Under the pieces are notes generated by a model. That model worked only from the letters and a program-made list of their open reading frames with translations. It did no database searches and was not told the DNA's origin. From Anomaloglossus baeobatrachus (lineage: Eukaryota; Chordata; Amphibia; Anura; Aromobatidae), in NCBI RefSeq assembly GCF_048569485.1, contig NC_134354.1, forward strand, positions 683,425,637-683,489,636: DNA of 64,000 nt. The letters run 5' to 3'. The position numbers were made by a program, and so were the translations under genes. Shown here in pieces: positions 12,831 to 25,618 of the stretch; positions within the stretch are counted from its first letter, which is position 1; every line of letters starts with the position of its first letter.

Positions 12831-13099
12831 CACCTATATACCAGTGAGCAGAGCTTCCTCTACAGTAGTTCTCCTGATTAGGCATGCCCTTACCTCATGA
12901 GCAGGGCATTGCAGCTTTGGTAGCAACCATTACGACATGGACTCTGCTGCTGTGGATCCGGGGAGAGTGAGTGCAGATTCATTGCACCCACACTCCTCAC
13001 ATGAAGGGTCCGCACTCCTAGAAAATGGGGGATACGTTCCCTGAGTGTCTCCCCCCCATATTCTAGACGGTCCAGAGTCGTCGTGGGACCCCTTTATTT

Positions 13100-13680
13100 T
13101 TTTTCTTACAATAAATTGGTGAAAGAGGAAATGTTTTGGGGACTGTTTTTTTCAAATAAATTTCTTTTGTCGATTTTTTGTTTTTGTTAGTACTGACAGT
13201 TTATGATGTTGGGTATCTAATAGACGCCATGACATCACAAACTGCTGGGCTTGATCTCAGGTGACTTTACAGCTAGTATCAACCCGATTTATTACCCCGT
13301 TTGCCACTGCACCAGGGCACGGGATGAGCTGGGGTGAAGCGCCAGGATTGGCGCATCTAGTGGATGCGCCACGTCTGGGGTGCCTGCGGCCTGCTATTTT
13401 TAGGCTGTGAAGGCCCAATAACTATGGACCTTCCCACCCTGAGAATACCAGACCACAGCTGTCCGCTTTACCTTGGCTGGTGATCCAATTTGGGGGGTCC
13501 CCTACTTTTATTGTGTAATTATTAATATTTATAAAATAATTATAAAAAAGAGCCTGAGGGGACCTCCACATTGGATCCCCAACCACGGTAAAGCTGCCAG
13601 CTGTGGTTTTCAGGCTACAGCCGTCTGCTTTACCCTAGCTGGCTATCAAAAATGGGGGGACCCAACGTAATTTTTTTTTT
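13100..13680. repeat. Internal direct duplication, copy 2
   Basis: Second copy of the segment at about 9355-9930, sharing ttaccccgtttgccac, gggatgagctgggg and ccagctgtggt, on the far side of the satellite array. It suggests the interior of the hAT element grew by segmental duplication. Confidence 0.8.
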
Positions 13681-14139
13681 TTTAACTATTTTTTAAATAG
13701 AAAAAATTAATGGGCTTCCCTGTATTTTGATTGCCAACCAAGGTAACGGCAGGCAGATGGGGGTGGCAACCCATAGCTGTCTGCTTTATCTGCGCTGAGA
13801 ATCAAAAATACCGCGGAGCGCTACGTCATTTTTTTAAAGATTTATTTTTACAGCACTGTGATGTCCAGCAATCAAAATACAGGGAAGCCCATTTTATTTT
13901 TAGTTATTTAAATAAATAATTAAAAAAAATATATGTTAGCTCCCACTGCATTTTTTGTATTGCTAGCTAAGGGTAATCCAAGCAGCTACTGGCTGCTAAC
14001 CCCCACTGCTTGGTGTTACCTTCACTGGCAATGGAAAATCCAGGGAAGCATTTTTTTTTTTTTTTTTGCCAAAAAGCTACAAAAAAAGGACGTGAGCTTC
14101 GCCATATTTTTGTATGCTAGCCAGGTATAGCAGGCAGGT

Positions 14140-15020
14140 GCTGGAAGAGTTGGATACAGCGCCAGAAGATGGCGCTTCTATGAAAATGCCATTTTCTGAG
14201 GTGGCTGCAGACTGCAATTCGCAGCAGTGGGGCCCAGAAAGCTCAGGCCAACCGGTGGTGCGGATTCCAATCCCAGCTGCCTAGTTGTACCTGGCTGGAC
14301 ACAAAAATGGGGCAAAGCCTACGTCATTTGTTTTCTAATTATTTCATGAAATTCATGAAATAATAAAAAAAGGGCTTCCCTTTATTTTTGGTTCCCAGCC
14401 GGGTACAAATAGGCAACTGGGGGTTGGGGGCAGCCGTACCTGCCTGCTGTACCTGGCTAGCATACAAAAATATGGCGAAGCCACATAATTTTTTCAGGGG
14501 GCAAAAAACTTCTGCATACAGTCCTGGATGGAGTATGCTGAGCCTTGTAGTTCTGCAGCTGCTGTCTGTCTGTATGGAGAAGAGCAGACAGCAGCTGCAG
14601 AACTACAAGGCTCAGCATACTCCATCCAGGACTGTATGCAGAAGTTTTTTGCCCACCAAAAAAATGACGTGGGCTTCGCCATATTTTTGTATGCTAGCCA
14701 GGTACAGCTGGCAGCCACGGGCTGCCTCCAACCCCCAGTTGCCTATTTGTACCCGGCTGGGAACCAAAAATATAGGGAAGCCCGTTTTTTTTAATTATTT
14801 CACTTATTTCATGAAATAATTAAAAAACAAATGACGTGGGCTTCGCCCTATTTTTGTGTCCAGCCGGGTACAACTAGGCAGCTGGGGATTGGAATCCGCA
14901 GCACAGGTTAGCCCGAGGTTTGTGGGCGCCTCTGCTGCGGATTTCAGTCCGCAGCCGTCCCAGAAAATGGCGCTCTCATAGAAGCGCCATCATCTGGCGC
15001 TGTATCCAACTCTTCCAACA
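14140..15020. repeat. Large imperfect palindrome, about 880 bp
   Basis: The arms meet near 14578. The inner about 75 bp on each side (cagtcctggatggagtatg ... agcagctg) is nearly perfect; outer arms (ttggatacagcgccagaag ... ggcgctgtatccaa) are more diverged. Non-coding; lies in the hAT element 8556-16027. Such a structure could extrude as a hairpin. Confidence 0.8.
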
Positions 15021-15923
15021 GCCCTGGAGCCGGGTGGCTTGTTGGGTAATCATGAGTTAATACTGGCTTTGTTTTACCAGCCAGTATTAAGCCAGAGATT
15101 CTTAATGTCAGGCACGTTTGACCCGGCCATTAAGAATCTCCAATAAAGGGTTAAAAAAAAGACACCACACAGAGAAAAAATACTTTAATAGAAATAAATA
15201 CACAGACACATTAGAGACTCCATCTTTATTACCCCTGTCAGCCCTCCACGATCCTGCTCTTCTGTCTTCTTTCTTTCTAGTGTAGTAGTAGTGACGATTG
15301 TAGTGAGGGGCATCACTTGGGGCTGGGGAACCTCCATCCTAACTACAATGCTCACTACAATCGGGAAGCAGCGTGCAGCCTTCACTCCGTGAGTGATCAC
15401 TGCTGGCTGCTAGCGGTAACGCTGACAGACGCGTTACCATAGCAACGGTGCTCCCGGAGCTGCGGTTAGCGGTGACGTCACCGCTAACTGCGTTGCTATG
15501 GCAACGGTGATCTCCGTTAATGACCGGCTGTGTCAGCCGGTCCCTAACGGAACGGGGAGTCGACCGTGTGCTAGAGCATGTCGCCGGTACACGGCGATAC
15601 ACATATGTGCACCGTGTACCGGAGAGATGCACTCGCAGGTCCTACATGACGTGTCATAGTCATGTGACCAGTCTGTAGCCAATGAGATAATAGCCACGTG
15701 ACTGGTCACATGGCTATTTTGACGTCACGATAGGTCCTGCTTCTCTGCTGGCAGTACAGGTCACCGGGAGGATTCAGCGATCATCGGATGGAATAGCGGC
15801 AGGAGACAGAGTGCAGAAGGGATCGCGAGGACCGGTAAGTGTTATGGCAATGTTTATTAACTGTTTGTGTACATTTATAATGCATTTTTATGTGTTTGTG
15901 ATTGCCTCCCATTATAGCCTATA

Positions 15924-15969
15924 CGTTCGAGTTCGGTTCGTCGAACGTTCGACGAACCGAACTCGAACG
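15924..15969. repeat. Perfect 46-bp subterminal palindrome of hAT copy A
   Basis: Every base from 15924 to 15969 pairs with its mirror around 15946/15947, built from ttcg/cgaa modules (cgttcgagttcggttcgtc...). A nearly identical palindrome lies at about 46515-46560 near the right end of copy B. Subterminal repeats are commonly transposase-binding sites in hAT elements; that role is inferred here. Confidence 0.85.
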
Positions 15970-16294
15970 GGACCCCCGTTCGGCGAACCGGCCTCGAGCC
16001 GAACCGGGACCGGTTCGCTCATCTCTAGTTGTGTGGGACTTTTATATTCATGGCCTATCCTTAGAATAGCTTACCCATATCTGATCGATGGTGGTGCGAT
16101 ACCCGGGACCTCCACCATTCAGCTGTTCTCGGTGGCGGACAGATGTACTGTGTTTTGGAGCTGCACATCTCCATCTACTGCATAGTGGCTGTGGCTGGGC
16201 ACTGCACCTCCACCTCCATGGGGTCTTTATCTATGGATTTTATGCATCTAATGCAAGTCTATGTGAAAAACCTGCACATAAAACTCATTGTAAC

Positions 16295-16918
16295 TGTAAT
16301 GGGGTGCCAGGGGCGCCTCTGGGCTTGTAGTCGTGGCCCCTTCTGTCAGGCTTACCCCTGGCTCCGCCGTCACTATCGGGAAGGGAGATGTCTTGGTGGG
16401 GCAGAGTGTGGTGGTGCAGATGTCGTCCGACGTATAAACACTCTCCAGGCATGGTTCGATGCAAATAAAAGACATTCTTTATTTCACAACTCTTTCCAAA
16501 AACCGGCAGTTACAGATGACTTCACGTTCTTTTCTTAGCTGGGGAAAGCCTGCCCTGACGTCTCCTCCAGTGGGGATGTGCCCGGCTACTCTACTTCACC
16601 TGGCTCCCACTTATGGCTACCCACAGCCCGGACCCACACCGGTACTGCTTCGCACTATGAGGTTCCGCCCGCTCCTTTTCTCTCCGGCTTCCCTGTTCTT
16701 CCAGCTCCCTTCTTTCTTTCTTTCTGCCCACTCAGCTCCACACTCTGCCCCTGGCTGTTTCTTCTCTCCTGTCCCGGACGCAACTGCCTTCAGCACACAC
16801 TTCCTTTCCCCCTAAGCTGCCGGCTCCTCCTCCCTCCTGTACAGTTTCTATGGGGACAGCATTTACCACTTCAGAGAAAACCTGTGCTTCCTTGTAAGGG
16901 GTCTGCCCACCCCTTACA
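16295..16918. mobile_element. Solo LTR, 624 bp
   Basis: Starts tgtaatgggg and ends ccccttaca, with a 5-bp target duplication gtaac at 16290-16294 and 16919-16923. Contains a possible poly(A) signal (gcaaataaaag, about 16461) in + orientation. Internal region lost by LTR-LTR recombination. Family not recognised. Unrelated to the 4-bp-duplication LTRs elsewhere in this window. Confidence 0.8.
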
Positions 16919-17121
16919 GTAACTGCAAGAGAAATTGATATATTTGGGATTTGAAACAAGCAGCACAGGTCAGTTTATGTTGAGTAAAAAAAAAAAACTC
17001 AGTGGGCAGGAGATTTCTATAAATTACATACTTTGCTGGAACTGGAAACATGTTTCTGATGCAGTGAAAATTCTCAGCATCAAAAATGCGATAAAAACTT
17101 ATCACACTGGGCACACAGCCT

Positions 17122-17666
17122 TAGGCCTGTGATTCACGGCACACATGGGTTGTCCATGTGCAATCCGTGATACATGATCTGTACTCCGTGATTGCACATG
17201 GCGATAAACTCACCTGCCCTGTTCCTGCTGTCCGTGGTGCTGAACTCTGGCTCTGCTACCACCGCTGTTTCTCACCTCTGCAGCTACTTCCGGGTCGGCT
17301 CTGGCTGCATACATGAATGTGCATGCCATAATAAGCTGGCCAGGAAGAAGCAGAGAGCCACTGCCGAATACAGCGTCGCTGGAGAAGGTGCTTTTTATTT
17401 TCAATGTATTTTTTTCTGATACGAGTTTCACACACCACACCATAGAGTGGTCCGTGGGACATCAGTGATGCCAGAAAGAAACGGACATGTCTCCGTGCGG
17501 CAATCACGGACACACGCGTACGCTGCACGGAGACACGGTCAGTGAAAAATCACTGATGTGTGCGCAGACCCATTGATTATAATGGGTCTGCGTATGTCAG
17601 TGGTTCTGGTACATATAAAAACTAGCACATACGTACCAGAATCACTGACGTCTGAAACAGGCCTAA
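17122..17666. mobile_element. MITE, 'ggcctgt' ends
   Basis: Left end ttaggcctgtgattcacg and right end gacgtctgaaacaggcctaa form an imperfect inverted pair, and the interior repeats inverted modules (cacggacacacg, tcactgatgtg). About 545 bp, non-coding. Possibly PIF/Harbinger-like by analogy with the elements at 22945 and 25619. Confidence 0.55.
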
Positions 17667-18529
17667 AGCTAACTTTTCTTATTTTTCTCTTTCTTTTTTT
17701 TTTTTTTTTTTTTTCTTGCTTGACAATGTTGCTGTGGTTTTATTTATCCAGATTTTTTTTTTTTTTTTTTTTAGCATAATTCATCAATTATGACTTTTTG
17801 AAATGTTGCAAAATTTTTGCACAATTGCATTCTAGTAGAGTACATAATTTCCCATATTGTTTTTGCTTTATTTGAAGACTCATTGTGCAACATTTTGAAA
17901 CATATTACAACTTTTTTGTAGTAGGCGCAAAAAAAAAAAATACAAAAAGTGAATATCTTTTGATTTTGCACAAAATTCAACATGCATTTATCATTTTGAA
18001 GAATCTGGAGCAAAAATGGCAAGAAATGCCACAAGACAAAGGAGAAAAATCAACTAGGAAAAGCAAATGATGAATTGTGACCTAAAATTGTAAAAATTAA
18101 AAGCTTTCAAAAAATTTAAAATTTTGCGCTTTCAGCAGACGATTTACTGGAAAGCAGGAAGCAAAAATAAGCAACGCATAAACCTATAGACTGCTATTTG
18201 TAAGAGCTGGCAATGTGATGACAGTGTGGAAATACCAGTAAGGAAGAGTGAAAGTTGTGAAAGTTCCTCATAAGGACACCTATGAAGCCACTTCTCTGAC
18301 AAAATTATGAGACACAATACCTTATTTACATTTAACAAAAAATATAAACGCAACACTTTTTCTGTTTTTGCTCCCACTTTTCACGAGCTGAACTCTACGA
18401 TCTAAAACTTTTCAAAGGCCTTTTCTGGTTGTAACGTACAAATACTAAGGTAAAAAACTCACCAAATACTCAATTAGTGCATATGGCCTAATGCAATTTT
18501 CTGAGTAAAATATAGATGTGTTTTGTGTA
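17667..18529. other. Intergenic with T tracts and a MITE fragment
   Basis: Two T tracts (about 17689-17714 and 17753-17773). About 18440-18500 (acaaatactaaggtaaaaaactcaccaa... split here for length) resembles the right arm of the MITE at 37397-37597. No gene seen. Confidence 0.5.
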
Positions 18530-20096
18530 CACACAGTGCCTTGAAAAAGTATTCATACCCCGTGACCTTTTCCATATTTTTTCACGCACACTCTTAAATG
18601 CATTTTATTGGGATTTTGTGTGATAATCCGACACAAAGTACCAAGTATTTGTGAAGTGTAAAGGAAATGATACCTGATTTTCTAATTGTTTTAACAATAT
18701 GTATCCCAAAAATTCCTTCGTAGGACCACCTTATGGTGCAATTATTAGTGAAAGTCTTTTGGGGATGTCTCTACCAGCTTTGTACATCTAGAGGCTGAAA
18801 TGTTTGCCACTTGTTCTTTGCAAAATAGCTCTAGCTCAGTGAGATTGGATGGAGGCATCTTTAATAAGCAATTTTCTATCCTTGCCACAGATTCCCAATG
18901 GAATTTTTGGTCTAGACTGTGATGGTTATTCACATTCCTGAATATTCTTTAATCTAAATCATCCATTGTAGCTCTGGCAGTATGTTTAGGGTTGTTTTCT
19001 TACTGGGAGGTGAACCTACACCCAAGTCTCAAGAGGTTTGCAGCCTCTAACAGGTTTTCCTTCACGATTGCCCTGTCATTAGCTCCATCCATCTTCCCAT
19101 TAACCTTGACCAACTTTCCTATCCCTGCTAATGAAAAGCATCTCCATAACATGATGTTGTCACCACCATGTGTGACTGTGGGGATGGTGTTTTCAGGGTG
19201 ATGTGCAGTGATAGTTTTCCGCCACACATAGTGTTTTGCACTTAGCCAAAAAAGTTCAACTTTTATTTCATCTGACTAGAGCACCTTCTTACACTACATG
19301 GCTTTTTGTAAACTGCAAATGGGGCTTCTTATGACTTGCTTTCAAAAATGGTGTTTTTTTGCCACTCTTCTATACAGGCCAGATTTGTGGAATATACAAC
19401 TTTTAGTTGTCCTGTAAACAGATTCTCCCACCTGAGCTGTGGATCTCTGCAATTCCTCCACAGTGACCGTACGCCTTTTTGTTCTTTCTTTCATTACTGG
19501 TCTCTAGGCTTGGGATCTTAGATTAGGTGGACAGCCATGTCTTGGTAAATTTGCAGTTGTGCCATACTCATTCCATTTTATATGATGGATTGAACATTGC
19601 TCTGTGAGATGTTCAGAGCTCGAGCTATTTTTTTTTTTTTTTTTAAAAACTAACCCTGCTTTCCTCTAATCCACAACTTTATCCCTGAACTGTCCGGTGT
19701 GTTACTTGGTGCTTCTGATTCTTTTTGATCACCAGTGATCTCAAAGAAACCTTAGAGGTCTTCACAGAACAGCTGTAGTTATGCTGAGAAGAAAAATCAC
19801 ACACATGTGGATTCAATTTACTAATTAGGTGACATCTGGAGGGAATTAGTCACTCAGGATTTTATTTAGGGGTATTAGACTACAAGGGACTGAATACAAA
19901 TGCACATAACAATTTTCAGATTTATATTTTAAAAAAATGTATGATGTGTACAGGAAATGATACTTGATTTTCTAAATACCTGCTACTTATTTTTGGTATA
20001 TCCTATAAAATTCCAACAAAATAAGTTTAGATCAACGGGTGTAACATGAAAAAATGAGGAAAAGTTTACAGTATATGAATACATTTTCATTTATAG
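18530..20096 (-). mobile_element. Decayed Tc1-like transposon
   Basis: The left end cagtgccttgaaaaagtat is a common Tc1-type terminal sequence after a TA. The right end near 20096 is degraded (gtatatgaatacattttc). Minus-strand fragments are clearly Tc1 transposase: HGGDNIMLWRCFSLAGIGK and ENLLEAANLLRLGCRF (19000-19227), and a C-terminal piece with PPSNLTELELFCKE (about 18745-18933). The frame is broken by several stops and shifts and the element is inactive. Length about 1.57 kb is that of a full-length Tc1. Confidence 0.85.
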
Positions 20097-20374
20097 ACAA
20101 CCACTTTGAATAATTAACCCCTTTTAACAATTTTAAAGGGTAGTAAAGAGCATTAAAAATTGACCAAGCAGTATTTGGTTGTTTCTTTCAACCCCTTCTA
20201 AAGTGCTACCAGACTGTAAGGCGGTCCCTGAACTCCAGGTTTAACATTATTGTGGCCAAATTGCATTACGTCAGCTACTGCAGGTTAAGTAAAGGCTGTT
20301 GTGTTGTAACGTTATTTTGTAACCTTAACCTAAATGTTAATGAAAAGAAAGTGATAAAGAGGAACTTGTGTTGA

Positions 20375-21567
20375 TGTGGCGCCCCTGACCTGGTCAGGCA
20401 CCACTGAGTACTGCACCCATGCTGGGGACAGTACAAAACAGGTAATCCAGAAGGCTGACCGAGGTGTGACTACACAGGCGCATAGTGATCAGGTCTCACA
20501 CATGTACCTTTGGGAGGACCCCTGGGGATCCCAGGAGGGGGCGAGGCCTCCATCTCCACTCAAGGGGTGTGGTAGAGAGCCTGGTTGCTAGGTGGCGTAG
20601 GCAGGCACAAAGGGAAAAGTGGAGGAGAGGACAGTCTGAAGCAGAGTGTGGAGGAGTGAGGAGCATGGAAGTGGAGCTCAGACAGGAGCAGCAGTGCAGG
20701 TCCCACGAGTGAGCCGGTTTAGTGTGCAGCTCAGGGAGAGCAGAAGCAGACCCTGGAGCTGTTGCAGTCTAACAGCGTCCGCGCAGTGACTACTGACGGG
20801 GGAGAACGGTCACCTAGTGGTGCCGTCCAAAATCCACACAAGGCTACAGAGAGAGCAACGGAGTGGAGAGTAAGAGGACTGCTAGGGAGGTACCAGGCCC
20901 GCAGGGGTAACAGGTCCCATTGCAGGGATAGATTCACCTTTCCCTTGCCAAACCTGCTTGAGGGGGCACTTTACACCCCCAAGACAACACCACAGAGTCC
21001 GCAGCCACGTAGCAAAGCGAGGGCCCATAGTTCACAGGAGGCAAGCAGCCGGAGTGACCTGGTCCAGGCTACAAGCAAACGGGCCGAAACGAGGGGAGCA
21101 GCAACTTCCCTGGGTGACCCCCATAGGGACTGCAAGTCGGGGTTACCACAAACAACAGAGGGCTAAGGAAGGCGAGTCAGTAGCCACCCTCACAAGTCAG
21201 CCTGAAGGACGCCTGGTTCCAGCCTGGTTCATCCCAGCTACGCCCGGGTTACTCACCCTGCCATCAACAGTGAGTAAAACCCCTGAAAGACATTCTGCTT
21301 GTGTTGAGTTATTCTGCGCCTTGTGGTTCCACACACTTACACAGGGCCCTGGGGCTTGCCTCACTCTCAGGAGGCTATTACAACTGACTGCACCCACCAT
21401 CAGCCCCAGGCATCCCTTAATCTGCAGTGGCGGTCCCCACTGACCGCAATTCTGAGAGTGGCGTCACGACAATCCTAAAAGAAGGTTTCCTACCTGTGAC
21501 CAGACTGTTCCATCCACGTGGAGTCCCTGAAGGTAATGCACCGACACAACACTGGAGGGGCTTCACA
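20375..21567 (+). mobile_element. Solo LTR of the same family as the 47667-52778 element
   Basis: Starts tgtggcgcccctgacctgg and ends gaggggcttcaca, matching in reverse orientation the 1148-bp LTRs of the element at 47667-52778. A 4-bp duplication ttga flanks it (20371-20374 and 21568-21571). 1193 bp. Clearly diverged from the younger LTRs, so older. Shows this family has transposed more than once here. Confidence 0.92.
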
Positions 21568-21625
21568 TTGATACAACTGAACTGTTCTTGTTACTATTGA
21601 GTCGCAGTGTAAAAATGAGTAATAC

Positions 21626-22189
21626 CGTGTTTTTCTAAAAATAAGCCCTCCTCCCAAAAATTAGCCACAGTAGGACTTTTCAGCATTTTCGGTGTAAGGC
21701 TGAACTTTAAGCACTAACCGGAAAATAAGCTCTAGTAGCTTTTTAATAATGAAGTGTCTGTGCAGCTAAAAAAGTAAAACAATATTGCAAGACACTTCTT
21801 TATAGAAAGCAGACACCCGAAAAGAAGAGAAGAAAGACAACAGAAGACCCAGCAATCATACTCACCAGACGCCAAATGGGAGGACCTGCAGCAGAACTCA
21901 CACCCACACACATCAGATCGCACACCAACAGACATCAGATTGCGCACCCACACACATCAGATCACACATCAGATCGCACACACTCACCACATCCAGCGGT
22001 ACTGATAGCTTCTGGTCAGCAGGGTAACCTAGGATGCAGTGCGATAGAATGCATAGAGGGCCTGCAGTAGAACACATCGATATGTTCCACTGCCGAGTCC
22101 TCACTGCATTCCACCACAGGTCCTTGCATCCAACTGCACTGCGTACCATCTTTCCCTGCTGGCCGTAAGCAATTGATATTGCTAGATGT

Positions 22190-22234
<45 letters not shown>

Positions 22235-22552
22235 ACAATCTGATGTGATTGTGTGTGCGACCTGACGTATGTATGTGTGCGTGTATATATGAGTGTGTGA
22301 CCTGATATGTGAGAGTGTCGGCCAGAAGCAGGGGAGGACCGCTGTGAAGCATATCTGCTGGGAGCGCCCGCCGAAGATCACAGGAGGACCTTGGAGCTAT
22401 GCAGACATCCGGGGTCTGGTAAATATAATTCTCTGGGGGTAGCAGTGTCTCCTTTTTTTTGGGGGGGTGAATGTACCCCCAACTGTGTTTCCCCGAAAAT
22501 AAGACTTGCCAGAAAATAAGCCCTAGTGCTTTTTTTTTGGGGCACACGGTAT
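21626..22552. mobile_element. Inverted-end repeat ('accgtgtttt...aataagccct')
   Basis: The left end taccgtgtttttctaaaaat and the right end (inverse: ataccgtgtgccccaaaaaa) both lead into 'aaataagccctag'-type sequence, a terminal-inverted-repeat arrangement. The interior has CA-rich minisatellites (about 21895-21990) and a (GT)n tract (about 22190-22232). Non-autonomous; superfamily uncertain. Confidence 0.6.
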
Positions 22553-22944
22553 AGGGTTTCATTAGAAGTATAATCAGTACCATAAGTAATGGTAAAGAGC
22601 AATATTAACAACACATGATATATTGCTATACCCATAAATAACAATGCTTTTCCCACTTAAGCATGAATAGCTGCCTGATTCATGTGTGCTCATGTCTTTC
22701 TAGAAATAAGAAAGAGAAAAGCAAGTTTGTCTCTATCAGTTGTGAGAAAATAAGATGTTGAACTTGTAAAACATCACCTGACCAGTCTTTAAAAATTCCC
22801 TGTCATCCTGGTCACCACTCATTCCAATCTTTAACATGTTAACTCTAAACTATCTGTCAAAGCAGAGTCTAGCTGCTATAATCCACTTCCATTTCAATAA
22901 AATATTTGCATATGTGGAATGCTGAAAACAGGAATATTGCCTTA

Positions 22945-23565
22945 GGCCCCCTTCACACGTCCGTGTCTCCGGTATGTGCTAGGTCCGTGCCCGTATGTAC
23001 CGGAGACACGGGCACACGTATACCCATTAAAATCAATGGGTATATGTGCACGCACGTGTTCTGGCAGTGGCCCATGCCTCCGTGTGGAGCAGACGTGTGC
23101 CGTGTGCTCCACATGGATGCATGTCCGTGTTTCTCCGGTAGCACGGTCCCGCACACGTACCACACGGATGTAGTGTGGATGCGGGTGCACGTGACACACA
23201 CCGGAGAAACACACGTGGCATTGTAAAAAATAAAAAGAACACAAACTCACCTCCACCATACCTGCAGTCTCTGCCGTGGCTGTCACCTGCATCCATCCCC
23301 CAGTGAATTTGAACAACGCATCTTCTTCACTGGGGGCCGGAAGCAGCGTCAGCGGGGCGTGACGTGTATCGGGTGCTGTCAATCAGCACAACAGACAGCT
23401 CCAGAAGAAAAAGGTAAGGCGGGGCTTTCCGTTCTCCGTGTGTTATTACATATAACACACGGAGAACACACGTAGTGCCATAAACACGGCACACGGAGGG
23501 GAACACGCACCCTTGACACGTCTGTGAAAATCACACACGTGTTTCACGGACGTGTGAAGGGGGCC
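22945..23565. mobile_element. PIF/Harbinger-like MITE, 621 bp
   Basis: Ends ggcccccttcacacgt and acgtgtgaagggggcc are perfect inverse copies, flanked by TTA on both sides (22942-22944, 23566-23568), the 3-bp target typical of PIF/Harbinger. The interior is a series of inverted 'acacgg/ccgtgt' modules. Short open frames inside are by-products. Confidence 0.85.
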
Positions 23566-23959
23566 TTAGAGAGCATCCATCACCAGATTTAACAATAGAA
23601 ACTGTATACATTATTAAATGCTTTGCTTACACCTGATGAAGCTAGTGTACTTAGTTTGAAATTCCACGTCAGAATGGCTGTATAATCCTTATTGAAAGTT
23701 TTCCAGCCAGTAACCAGTCTATTTCTACTCCAAGCAGACAAACTTTACAGCTATTCTGACATGAATATATGAGTATGTACACCAATCTCATCAGGTCTAA
23801 GATATCTATAAAATGATATCTGCAATATGTATTTTGAATTCTGTTGACAAATGCTCTTTTTAGAATTTTTAATTGTTAAAAACTACTTTTTGGGGAAAGG
23901 TAGTTGACAATTAACAGGGCTGCCATTATAACTCCCAGACAGAGCATCCTTTACAATAG

Positions 23960-24638
23960 TGTCATGTGGTGTTCTGCTTTTATCTCATCAGGTGACTTCG
24001 TGTCTTCAGACTCTGTTCACACTGCAGAGTCTGAGATGACACCTGGTGCTGTTGAGTTACTCTCAGAGCCAGGTGTCATCTGATTTTGGGCTCACTGGTG
24101 ATCGGAGTTAATTTCTTCTAGTGGCTTGTGAATTGCTGCTGGGCTCACAGGTTGTTGAAGACCTATCACATCCGCCTTTACCCTTTAAAAGATGGTAGAT
24201 CCTGGTTCCTCATATCGACTATAGCTTTAGCTTTGCTCCAGCGATACCAGTCTTTGTGTGTGGTGATCCAGTGCTTGGTGAACTGTTGTATGCCATTTCA
24301 TGTGCGGTGAAAATAACCTTGTTGTTTTTTAATTTTCCTCCCTCTGCTTTATTTCCTCCTGCACATGTATTGTCTTTTCCCCTGTGTGTGGTTGCAGTGA
24401 GTTTGAGTCTTAGTTTTCCCCTGTCTGTCGTGGGATTCTTTACTTATGTCCAAGCCCTCCCAGGAGATGGGGGAGAGGTAGTGTTATACCAGGGCTACTT
24501 AAGATTCAGGGCTATGCTGGCGGTCCAGACCTTGTCACCATCTGATGTACCTCTGGAATAAGGGACAGCTTAGGGTCCACAGTCTGAGTGCCAGTCTAAG
24601 GGCTCCTACTCCTAGTTACCGTGTTATACCCCGTGACA
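23960..24638. mobile_element. Solo LTR, 679 bp
   Basis: Starts tgtcatgtgg and ends taccccgtgaca (TGTCA...TGACA) with a perfect 5-bp duplication aatag at 23955-23959 and 24639-24643. No internal region. Family not recognised; orientation not determined. Confidence 0.8.
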
Positions 24639-24643
24639 AATAG

Positions 24644-25618
24644 CATATACAGAGCTCTAATATGCCCAGTAATGCAGTTAAGCACTCATTACTTCTTTAT
24701 CTTAGCAAATCTTGTAGCCATCTTTTCGTGACTGCAGAAAAGTTGGGTGACAACACCGGGAGAAGTTGTAACTATTGTAAAAAAATGAAAATAATTGCAA
24801 ATTTATATCTACTGATAACGTCTTTAATTATAAGCTGTCCTTAATTATAGCTCATTCCTTTAAAGTCGGTCACCTCAGGTGCATTAAAAATAATTCTGCA
24901 AAGTGTTATTACAAATCTAAATGGAATGTGAATACGGAAAATCCACAAGCAGTAAATCTACCTATAATGATAGACTGCAAAGCAAAAATTGTCCCCTGGA
25001 TTAGCGCCAACTTATCTTCACCCATGATCACCTTTCATGTCTTGGCATTCAATCCAGGAAATATACATTATGCTAAAATGCTGAAGATATTTCCCCATGT
25101 TGTACTCGCGCAAGTATAATAAAATTAGATAATACAAAGAACACAAACTGTAAAGACTGCCATGTTACTGGCTGCATCTATGCTACATGTATGTGTTACT
25201 CTGGTTTCACCGAAACCAACCTATATTTCCACTAGTGGGAAAACACCTGCCCATCTATATTCTGTTCAGCATATTTATATCTGGGAATGTTGGGTGAAAA
25301 GTCTTGACAGTCATCATGGCTGCCATACGGGTTGTCGTTAGCTTTTTCAGAAGCCTAAATGGAAACATTTTTTCCTCTCTTAGTCCTTTATGTCTGCGCA
25401 TCCAGGCAGTATGATCAATTTGCACACTGATATTCACTTTCATTCATCTTCTTTCAAAAAAGGGAAGGTCTGCCATTTTTAAAGGGGTTTTCTAGTTCTA
25501 CAAAATTGATGACTAGTCCTCAGGATAGGCTATCAATAACAAATTGGTGGGGGCTTAATCTGTGCACCCTTTTTGATCATCTGTATCAAAAAGCTTCTAA
25601 AAGTCCACTTTAGGCTAA
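24644..25618. other. Intergenic; old repeat at the right end
   Basis: No gene seen. About 25478-25618 (aaaggggttttctagttc, cctcaggataggctatc) is a fragment of the same old repeat that flanks the hAT element at 8556-16027. Confidence 0.45.

Larger units (their letters stand above)
8556..16027. mobile_element. Non-autonomous hAT-like element, 7.5 kb (copy A)
   Basis: Begins tagagttgagcgcggttcg and ends cggttcgctcatctcta, imperfect terminal inverted repeats. It is flanked by a perfect 8-bp duplication gttgtgtg at 8548-8555 and 16028-16035, the hallmark of hAT transposition. The ends are shared with two other elements in this window (40258-46616 and 58196 onward), one of which encodes a hAT transposase. 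This copy has no transposase-like frame. It carries a (CA)n tract (about 8890-8938), a 2.3-kb satellite, two copies of a 500-580-bp segment, a Penelope-like 3' fragment and a large palindrome. It sits inside an older frog-type repeat (aaagggg|ttgtgtg...ggcctatcctta) that resumes at 16036. The 8-bp duplication is perfect, so insertion is not very old. Confidence 0.9.

Noticed and set aside
16459-16922. Open frames of 114-118 codons rich in Pro/Ser
   Set aside because: Within the 16295-16918 solo LTR; no domain.
20762-21443. Open frames of 134 and 161 codons
   Set aside because: Lie within a solo LTR with target duplications and do not resemble any protein; also present as shadows in the other LTR copies.
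22953-23382. Overlapping open frames of 65-146 codons
   Set aside because: They lie entirely within the palindromic Harbinger-like MITE and are open on both strands because of its repeat modules.
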